Part shown: piece after piece, positions 58,004-64,000 of the stretch
Layout of the letters: each line of letters begins with the position of its first letter
Position numbering within the stretch: position 1 is the first letter of the stretch
Assembly (NCBI GenBank): GCA_022835495.1
Contig: BQOK01000001.1
Coordinates: 248,001 to 312,000, forward strand
Length of the DNA: 64,000 nt
Source of the DNA: Oscillospiraceae bacterium
Lineage (GTDB): Bacteria > Bacillota > Clostridia > Oscillospirales > Ruminococcaceae
Direction of reading: 5' to 3'
Translations under genes and position numbers: made by a program
The notes under the pieces: model-generated
The model's input: only the letters and a program-made list of their open reading frames with translations
Told to the model about the DNA's origin: nothing
The model's database searches: none

Positions 58004-60550
58004 TTAACCCATCAGTTCGCTCTCGCGCATCTGCTTGTAGGTGGCGTGGCTTTGCAGCGCGGCGGTGAGGGCGGCCATGGCGCTGGTGTCGCCCAAAAGG
58101 ATGCCGCCGCACAGCCGGTCGTTCAAAAAGTAGAACTTGCGGTACTGGCCCTTGCCCGCGTCGCGGAATTCCAGGGTTTTGTACAGCAGCGCGGGGTTGG
58201 AGCCGTTGTCGCCCGCGGCGAACAGGGCGGTGTTCATGCCCTGGAAGGTCAGCCCCATCAGGGTGGGGGCGTAGGTGAGCGCCTCGCCCGCGGCGTTGGC
58301 GCCGGCCACCTTGCCCTGGTCCACAGCCTGCGCCCAGTTGGCAAGGTTCATACCCTGGTATTCGGCGCAGTCGCCGCAGGCGTACACGCCCGGGGCGCTG
58401 GTTTCCATGCGCTCGTTCACAAGCACGGCGCGGCCTGTTTGCAGGCCCATGGCGCCGGCAAGGGCAGTGTTTGCCCGCACCCCGGCGGACACGATCACCA
58501 GCCCGGCCTGGAACCGCTCGCCGTTTTCCAGCACAACGGCCTCGGCCCGGCCGCTGCCCTGGATGGCCTTTACCGCTGCGCCGGTGCGCACCGCAATGCC
58601 CGCCTTTTCGGCGGCGGCGGTGAGCAGGGCGGCGGCGGTTTCGTCCAGCTGGCGGGGCATCAGGCGGGGAGCCACCTCCAGCACGGTAACGGAAAGGCCG
58701 GCCTTTTTCAGTTCCCAGGCGGCCTCCAGGCCCAGCACGCCGCCGCCGATAACCACGGCGTGTTTGGTCTGTTTCATCAGGGCTTCGACCCTGCGCACGT
58801 CCGCCAGGCGGCGCACGGCCACCACGCCCTCCAGTTCGCTGCCGGGCATGGGCGGGATGAAGCACTCGCTGCCCAGGGCGTAGATCAGCTTTGTGAACTG
58901 CAGCACCTCACCGCCCGAAAGGGTGACCTCGCGCTTTGCAAGGTCTACCTGTTCCGCCCGTTTGCCCAGCACCTGGTAGACGCGGTTTTCCTGGTACCAT
59001 TCCGGGCTCTCCATGGCCAGCTGTTCGGGGGTGAGCCCGGCCAGCAGGGCCTTGGTGAGCATGGGCCGGTTGTAGGGGGCGTACGGCTCTTCCGACACCA
59101 TGACGATGCTGCCGGTGGTGTCCCGCTCGCGGATGGCCCGGGCCGCGTTCAGCGCCGCCGCGCCGCCGCCCAGGATCAGATAGTACTCTTGGCTGTCGCG
59201 CCGGTAGCCGGTGGCGGCGTCTTCCACAGGAACAAAGTTTTCGCGGCCCACGCCGCACACCGGGCACACATCCAGCGAGGCGTCGAAAATTTCGCCGCAC
59301 ACAAGGCATTTGACCAGCTTGCGGCCGCCCTTTTTCTCGGGAGGGGCAAGGGGCTTGTCCAGCAGGCGGCAGCCGAACTGGTAGCCGTATTCGTAGGCGC
59401 CCACCAGGTCGGCCTCGCTGGGCTTGAAGCGCACCCGGAAGCCGTCGACCACCTTGAGCTTGAGCTGGCGCAGCCGCTCGGTAATGTTGGGCACGCCCTC
59501 GCCGCTCCAGCCGTAGCTGCCGAAGGCGCCCGCCAGCTTGCCGCCGTGGGTGGCGGGGAACATTTCCAGCGTGAGCTCCCAAATGGGGCGCAAAGCCTGC
59601 CCCACAATGGTGGGGGTGCCGAGCAGAAAGCCGTCGGCAAACAGCAGTTCCTCTTCCACCTTGGCGGGGTCGGCCTCCACCATGTCGTAGCGGCGCACCG
59701 CCACGTCGCCGCTGGCGGCGATGCCCTGGGCAATGGCCTCGGCCAACTGGCCGGTGTAGCCGTAGGCGCTGACGTAGGGAATGATCACGGTCTTTTTGCC
59801 GTTGGGGTTTTTAATGGTGGACCACTGGCGGTACTGGGCGAAGGTCTCGCGGATGCGGCTGTCCAGCACGGGGCCGTGGCCGGTGCACACCAGGGTCACG
59901 TCCAGCGGCTCCACCCGGTCCAGCGCCCGCAGCATGAAGGGCTTGAAGGGGCCGATGATGCAGTCGAAATAATATTTCAGGGCCTTTTGGTAATCCTGCT
60001 CGTTCTGCACCTTGCTGCGCAGCACTTCGGGCAGGCAGTAGTGCGCGCCGAAGGAATCGCAGGTAACAAGGATCTGCTCCTCCTCGATAAAGGTATACAT
60101 GGTGTCGGGCCAGTGGAGGTTCGGCACCGCCATAAAGCGCAGGGTGCGCTCGCCGATCTTCATCTGCTGGCCGTCCTTGACCGGCAGGCTTACAAAATCG
60201 CGGTTCACGATCTCTTTTAAAAAGCCGACGGCGCAGGGGGTGGCAAGGATCTTCATCTGGGGGCTGTAGTCCAGCAGCTTTTCCACGCTGCCCGCGTGGT
60301 CCGGCTCGGTGTGGCTCATGACCAGGTAATCGATGGAGTTCACATCGATGACCTGGCGCAGCTTGTCCAGGTATTCGTCGAAAAATTTGACCTTGGCGGT
60401 TTCGAACAGCACGGTCTTGCCGCCGGTGGTGAGCGCGTAGGAGTTGTAGGTGGTGCCGAATTCGGTGTACATTACAATGTCGAACACGCGCAGCTGATCG
60501 TCGATGATGCCGGTCCAGTAAAAGCCGTCCCGCAGTTTGAGCGTTTTCAT
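58004..60550 (-). CDS. Multidomain flavodiiron protein - rubredoxin - NADH:rubredoxin reductase fusion
   Basis: Single 848-residue NADH:O2 (or NO) reductase. Residues 1-245 are the metallo-beta-lactamase diiron domain with H80-x-E82-x-D84-H85, H146, D165 and H225. Residues 253-395 are an FMN flavodoxin domain. Residues 415-432 are a short-spacer rubredoxin (C415/C418 and C429/C432). Residues 455-848 are an FAD/NAD reductase ('LILGGGAAALNAARAI' and 'VVIGGGVLGLEAAWEL'). All parts of the electron path from NADH to the diiron site are in one chain, as in the class F flavodiiron protein of Clostridioides difficile. Start ATG 60550 is set by GAGAGGAG; upstream codons add unrelated sequence. Confidence 0.95.
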   Translation of the reverse strand: MKTLKLRDGFYWTGIIDDQLRVFDIVMYTEFGTTYNSYALTTGGKTVLFETAKVKFFDEYLDKLRQVIDVNSIDYLVMSHTEPDHAGSVEKLLDYSPQMKILATPCAVGFLKEIVNRDFVSLPVKDGQQMKIGERTLRFMAVPNLHWPDTMYTFIEEEQILVTCDSFGAHYCLPEVLRSKVQNEQDYQKALKYYFDCIIGPFKPFMLRALDRVEPLDVTLVCTGHGPVLDSRIRETFAQYRQWSTIKNPNGKKTVIIPYVSAYGYTGQLAEAIAQGIAASGDVAVRRYDMVEADPAKVEEELLFADGFLLGTPTIVGQALRPIWELTLEMFPATHGGKLAGAFGSYGWSGEGVPNITERLRQLKLKVVDGFRVRFKPSEADLVGAYEYGYQFGCRLLDKPLAPPEKKGGRKLVKCLVCGEIFDASLDVCPVCGVGRENFVPVEDAATGYRRDSQEYYLILGGGAAALNAARAIRERDTTGSIVMVSEEPYAPYNRPMLTKALLAGLTPEQLAMESPEWYQENRVYQVLGKRAEQVDLAKREVTLSGGEVLQFTKLIYALGSECFIPPMPGSELEGVVAVRRLADVRRVEALMKQTKHAVVIGGGVLGLEAAWELKKAGLSVTVLEVAPRLMPRQLDETAAALLTAAAEKAGIAVRTGAAVKAIQGSGRAEAVVLENGERFQAGLVIVSAGVRANTALAGAMGLQTGRAVLVNERMETSAPGVYACGDCAEYQGMNLANWAQAVDQGKVAGANAAGEALTYAPTLMGLTFQGMNTALFAAGDNGSNPALLYKTLEFRDAGKGQYRKFYFLNDRLCGGILLGDTSAMAALTAALQSHATYKQMRESELMG

Positions 60551-60681
60551 GGTGGGTGATCTCCTCTCCCGGGGCCCGGCGGGGGCCCCTTTGTTCAGTT
60601 TGAAGCAGCGGCGGGCGGAAAACACAGGAAAAACGAAAATTCCATAAAATGCCACGTTTCCTAGCGGGTCACTGCGTTTTT

Positions 60682-60710
60682 ATCATAGCACAAGCGGCGG
60701 GTTTTGTCAG
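60682..60710 (-). promoter_or_regulatory. Promoter of the flavodiiron fusion gene
   Basis: Minus-strand CTGACA (60710-60705), 17-bp spacer and TATGAT (60687-60682), leaving a leader of about 125 nt. Confidence 0.6.
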
Positions 60711-60808
60711 CGGGGAAGAGGCGCTCTTTTCAAAAAATTCACCTTGTGGTAAGCTGATAAAAGGCAGGGGGCGCGGCGGGCGCCCCGGCGGAAAGGAAGC
60801 GAAGTGTG

Positions 60809-61561
60809 ATGAACGAGATACTGCGGGAGCTTGCCGCGCGCAAAAGCGTGCGGGTATTCACGGAGGAGCCGGTGACCGAGGCGGAAAAGCAGGCGGTACT
60901 GGGCGCGGCATTTGAGGCGCCCACCGCCGGCTGCCAGCAGCTTTACACCATTTTGGACGTGACCGACCCGGCGCTGAAGGAACGGCTGGCCGAACTGTGC
61001 GATCACCAGCCCTTTATTGCCACCGCGCCGGTGGTGCTGGTGTTTTTGGCCGACTGCCACCGCTGGCCGCAGGTGTATCGCGCCGCGGGCTGCAAGGTGC
61101 GCGGGCCGGGGGCGGGGGACGCGCTGCTGGCGGTGGCCGACGCCTGCATTGCCGCCCAAAACGCGGTCACGGCCGCCGGGAGCCTGGGGCTGGGCAGCTG
61201 CTACATTGGGGACGTGCTGGAGCAGTGCGAGGCCATGCGCGCCGCGCTGCGCCTGCCTGCCCACGTGCTGCCCGCCGCCATGCTGGTGATGGGCCGCCCC
61301 ACCCGCCAGCAGCAGGAGCGGCCAAAGCCCGCCCGGTTTGCGCCGGAATACATCGTGTGCGAGAATGTTTACCGGGAAAAGACCGACGAGGAGCACCGCG
61401 CCGCCCTTGCACAGCGGGCGGCACGGGAGGGGAAGAAGGCCTTCCAGTTTGAGGCCTGGGTGCAGGCGTTTGCAAAACGCAAATACGAGAGCGGGTTTTC
61501 GCGGGAGATGAGCCGCAGCGCCGCCGTGTACCTGAAGGACTTTATGGGCGGCGAAGGCTGA
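60809..61561 (+). CDS. Nitroreductase-family FMN oxidoreductase
   Basis: Predicted FMN-dependent NAD(P)H oxidoreductase of 250 residues. The family N-terminus 'ELAARKSVRVFTEEPVT' and the middle 'AAGSLGLGSCYIGDVLE' are typical, and the C-terminal extension ('FAKRKYESGFSREMSRS') is like that of NfsA/FRP-type clostridial enzymes. It could reduce nitro-compounds, flavins or quinones and is divergent from the O2-reducing fusion, fitting a redox/oxygen-defence neighbourhood. ATG 60809 or the GTG directly before it (60806) may be used; GGAAAGGAAG lies upstream. Confidence 0.9.
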   Translation: MNEILRELAARKSVRVFTEEPVTEAEKQAVLGAAFEAPTAGCQQLYTILDVTDPALKERLAELCDHQPFIATAPVVLVFLADCHRWPQVYRAAGCKVRGPGAGDALLAVADACIAAQNAVTAAGSLGLGSCYIGDVLEQCEAMRAALRLPAHVLPAAMLVMGRPTRQQQERPKPARFAPEYIVCENVYREKTDEEHRAALAQRAAREGKKAFQFEAWVQAFAKRKYESGFSREMSRSAAVYLKDFMGGEG

Positions 61562-61580
61562 GCGCCGCCGCGAAAAAAGA

Positions 61581-61625
61581 ACAGGGCCGCTGCAAAATTT
61601 TCTTTTTGCAGCGGCCCTGTTTTCT
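61581..61625. terminator. Bidirectional intrinsic terminator
   Basis: 17-bp perfect stem (61581-61597 with 61604-61620) with T-runs on both sides. It separates the nitroreductase gene from the convergent phosphodiesterase gene. Confidence 0.88.
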
Positions 61626-61634
61626 TTTTTTCGC

Positions 61635-62954
61635 TCACGGTTCGCAGAACAGTTCTTCAACCACCCGCCCCTGCACGTGTTCGTCCAGCGGGATGTCCAT
61701 CCATTTGCAGATGGTGGGCAGAAGGTCCATAATGCTCATGCGCGGGATGGTCCCGTGGCGAACGCCGTCGCCGCAGGCCAGCAGCATGGTGCGGTAATCC
61801 CCGCGCGAGGGCAGGTAGCCGTGCAGCGCGCGGGGCGCGTCATGGGAAACGCCGTCGCCGTCGGGCTCGTTCCCCGGGGCTGGGGCCCCCTTGGCAAACC
61901 CATAGCCGTCCGCGCCTTCCAGCACCAGGGCGGCGGCCGGGTCGCAGCCCAGGGGGATAAATTCTTCGGGTTCCAGAACGGCGGCGACCCCGGGATGGGA
62001 GAGGAACCTTTCCCGGATCCGGGCCAGAAGCTGCGCTTTCTCCTGCCCCTCCTGGATGTGGTTCAAATACACATAGGCCATTCCATCCCCGCTGTCTACG
62101 CAGGCTTTCCAGGACACGAGCTTTCCGTTTTCCACCTTGCACAGGCCCATTTGTTCCAGAAGGAAATTTCCGTGGATCATGCTGTGGGCGTTTCGCTGCG
62201 AGTGGTCGCCCGTGATCAGCAGCAGAACGCTGTTTCCTTTTTCCCGCTGGGCGTCCGCATATTCCAGCAGCTTTTCCACAAATGCATCGTACTTTTTTAA
62301 AAAGGCGTGCGCCTGCGGGCTGTCGGTCCCGTGCTGGTGCTTGGCGTCGTCCATTCCGTAGACGTGGAGCAGGGCGATATCAAAGGGGTAACGCTCCAGC
62401 GCCTGCAAAAAGGCCGCCAGCATACATTCGTCCAGCTGCGGCTGCCTGCCCAGGAACCAGGCCTTCGGCAGCCCGCGGCGGCCCAAAAGGGTTCGGATGG
62501 CGAACAGGGGCGTCCCGTATTTGGCAAACACCCACAGCTGTTTGAGGAAGCTGTCGGCGTTCCATATTTTGGGCTTTGCCGGGGTCATTTCCGGCATGGA
62601 CCAGCGGATGGCGCCGCCCGCGCTGACCGGCCAGGACATGGACAGGGTCTTTTTGCCGGCGCGGTTCGCATAATCCCAGAGCGCGGGTTTTTTCAGGCGG
62701 GTGGCGTAGAAGTTCCAGTGGGGAATGCGGGCGCCGGGATGAAACGCGTGGTTGTTCACGATGCCGTGCACCCCGGGGGTGCAGCCCGTTACCATGCTTG
62801 CGTGGCAGGGGTAGGTGAGCGTGGGGTAAACCGATTCCTCCTGGGGGCAGCAGGCGCCCCGCGCCAGCAGCTTTGAAAAGCCTGGAAGCTGGCGGATCAG
62901 CTCGTACTCGCCTCCGGCAAGGGCGTCCAGCGACACCAGAATCACTTTTTTCAT
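61635..62954 (-). CDS. Alkaline phosphatase superfamily protein (type I phosphodiesterase/nucleotide pyrophosphatase-like)
   Basis: Zn-dependent phosphodiesterase or phosphonate/phosphate-ester hydrolase of 439 residues. Metal and nucleophile residues are visible: 'VSLDAL' (Asp9), the Thr nucleophile in 'YPTLTYPCHASM' (about 44-55), 'VYGMDDAKHQHG' (Asp and His) and 'ITGDHSQ' (Asp/His). A late His lies in 'ALHGYLPSRGDY'. No signal peptide is present, so it acts inside the cell. It is 51 bases downstream of an ABC permease gene on the same strand, so its substrate probably enters through that transporter. A phosphodiester or organophosphonate is plausible. Confidence 0.87.
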   Translation of the reverse strand: MKKVILVSLDALAGGEYELIRQLPGFSKLLARGACCPQEESVYPTLTYPCHASMVTGCTPGVHGIVNNHAFHPGARIPHWNFYATRLKKPALWDYANRAGKKTLSMSWPVSAGGAIRWSMPEMTPAKPKIWNADSFLKQLWVFAKYGTPLFAIRTLLGRRGLPKAWFLGRQPQLDECMLAAFLQALERYPFDIALLHVYGMDDAKHQHGTDSPQAHAFLKKYDAFVEKLLEYADAQREKGNSVLLLITGDHSQRNAHSMIHGNFLLEQMGLCKVENGKLVSWKACVDSGDGMAYVYLNHIQEGQEKAQLLARIRERFLSHPGVAAVLEPEEFIPLGCDPAAALVLEGADGYGFAKGAPAPGNEPDGDGVSHDAPRALHGYLPSRGDYRTMLLACGDGVRHGTIPRMSIMDLLPTICKWMDIPLDEHVQGRVVEELFCEP

Positions 62955-63005
62955 CTGTCGTTCCTTCCTGATCGTCTGTTCGGCGCGGGTGAAGCCGCGC
63001 GGGCA

Positions 63006-64000
63006 TCAGAACGTGATGTCCTTGTTTTTGGAGATCTTCATGAACAGCAGCAGGGAGATGGTGGTCATCACGGTAAGGATGCACGCCATTGCCGCGGCGA
63101 TCCCGTAATTGCCGCGCAGCACCGCGGTGAAAATTTCGATGGTCAGCGTGGTGGTGCGGTAGTTGTACAGAAGGATGCCGGTGGCCAGCTCGGTGATGAT
63201 GGCGATCCAGCTGAGCAGCGCGCCCGAGATGATGCCGTTGCCCATCATGGGCATTGTGACCCGGAAAAAGGTCTTGAGCTTGCTGCTGCCCAGCGAGCTG
63301 GCCGCCTCTTCCACAGAGAGGGGGATCTGCTGCAAAATCGCCACCGAGGAGCGGATGGTATAGGCGTTGCGGCGGATCACCAGCGCAATGATCATGATGG
63401 CGGCCGTGCCCACCAGGACCAGCGGCTTTTTGTTGAAGGAGATGATCATTGCAATGCCGATCACCGCGCCGGGGATCACGTAGGGGATCATGGACAGCGT
63501 ATCAATAAACCGGTTGACAAAATTGTTTCTGCGCACCACAAGATACGCCACCAGCACCGAGGTCGCCACAATGAAAAGCAGCGCCACGCCGCCGATCAGG
63601 AAGGTGTTGGGGATCGCGTTTTGAAGCTGCGCCAGCGCCTCCCTGTAGCTGTTCAGCGAGTAGCCCTGCACAAAGATCTTGCCCGAAGTGTTTTGGAACG
63701 AGGTGTAGATCACATACAGCTGCGGCGCATACCCAAACAGGACCACCAGATAACAGAAGGCGTGGATGAGAACATTGTGCAGCCCTTTGGCCTTTCTGCG
63801 CTCGATGGGGTGCAGGGCGCTCATGGTGAACTGAAAGCGGTTGTTCACATAGCGCTGGATCAAAAAGACCAGGGCCGTTATCACGATCGCAATTACCGCC
63901 AAGGCCGCCGCAAAATGCGTGTCGCCGCCGGTTTCGCTGATAAACGAGTTGTACAGTTCCACCGGGAAGGTGCGGTAGCCCTCGCCGATGAACATGGGCG
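63006..64000 (-). CDS. FbpB-like two-domain ABC permease (5' end outside window)
   Basis: C-terminal part (at least 330 residues) of an Fe(III)/phosphonate-type ABC permease. The visible part has an end of the first permease unit ('AVIAIVITALVFLIQ'), a linker, then a full second unit with six helices and an EAA loop ('SVEEAASSLGSSKLKTFFRV', around 63270-63330). The frame stays open to the window edge, so the internal Met at 63995 is not the true start. Such fused permeases occur in iron, 2-aminoethylphosphonate and related importers. The neighbouring cytoplasmic phosphodiesterase favours a phosphorus-containing ligand over iron. Confidence 0.87.
   Translation of the reverse strand, partial: PMFIGEGYRTFPVELYNSFISETGGDTHFAAALAVIAIVITALVFLIQRYVNNRFQFTMSALHPIERRKAKGLHNVLIHAFCYLVVLFGYAPQLYVIYTSFQNTSGKIFVQGYSLNSYREALAQLQNAIPNTFLIGGVALLFIVATSVLVAYLVVRRNNFVNRFIDTLSMIPYVIPGAVIGIAMIISFNKKPLVLVGTAAIMIIALVIRRNAYTIRSSVAILQQIPLSVEEAASSLGSSKLKTFFRVTMPMMGNGIISGALLSWIAIITELATGILLYNYRTTTLTIEIFTAVLRGNYGIAAAMACILTVMTTISLLLFMKISKNKDITF

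Overview
The window looks like part of a high-GC Clostridia chromosome, most likely a gut Oscillospiraceae/Ruminococcaceae-type anaerobe. This is inferred from four things: strong AGGAGG-type ribosome sites with tight ATGA gene overlaps; low-GC-Firmicute families coded in GC-rich DNA (AbrB with a zinc ribbon, LplB/LplC-type sugar permeases, a MacB-like exporter); a multidomain flavodiiron/rubredoxin/NADH-reductase fusion typical of anaerobes; and many glycan genes. No rRNA, tRNA, CRISPR or phage structural gene was seen.

Layout. 1-2.3 kb: a MerR regulator with an ABC-2 exporter (permease cut by the window edge), preceded by a 19-bp-spacer MerR promoter. 2.4-11.6 kb: one plus-strand operon with all seven shikimate steps from DAHP synthase to chorismate, plus chorismate mutase/prephenate dehydratase, prephenate dehydrogenase and a WYL regulator. 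AroE and AroK are fused. 11.7-18.7 kb (minus): a Gfo/Idh/MocA oxidoreductase, a cysteine-type sulfatase and a nitrate/sulfonate-family ABC importer with two permeases and two ATPases, divergent from an AraC regulator. 20-33.6 kb: a GH123-like hydrolase, a LacI regulator, a kinase/aldolase/hydroxyacid-dehydrogenase operon, and a minus-strand operon with isomerase, FGGY kinase, class II aldolase, class III aminotransferase and two Gfo/Idh oxidoreductases. 33.9-46.7 kb: a plus-strand glycan operon with an LplBC-type importer, large binding protein, two sialidase-fold proteins, a sialate O-acetylesterase-like enzyme, a GH-like TIM-barrel candidate, an MFS-like transporter and an unknown protein.

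None of the hydrolases in the glycan region has a visible signal peptide. They therefore probably act in the cytoplasm on imported oligosaccharides or glycosides. An identical 15-bp palindrome lies upstream of both the kinase operon and the importer operon, suggesting the LacI-family protein encoded between them controls both. Sulfatase, GH123-like and sialidase-fold enzymes together suggest sulfated or sialylated host glycans, but the substrate is not proven.

46.8-51.7 kb: a two-part ThrE-type exporter and a MacB-like efflux operon. 51.7-57.9 kb: a lower-GC accessory patch with an AbiE toxin-antitoxin pair, a FAD/Rieske protein, three small ribbon-helix-helix-type proteins sharing TATGAAC operators, an AbrB protein and a Fic protein. 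58-64 kb: the flavodiiron fusion, a nitroreductase, and an alkaline-phosphatase-superfamily phosphodiesterase next to a truncated FbpB-like ABC permease.
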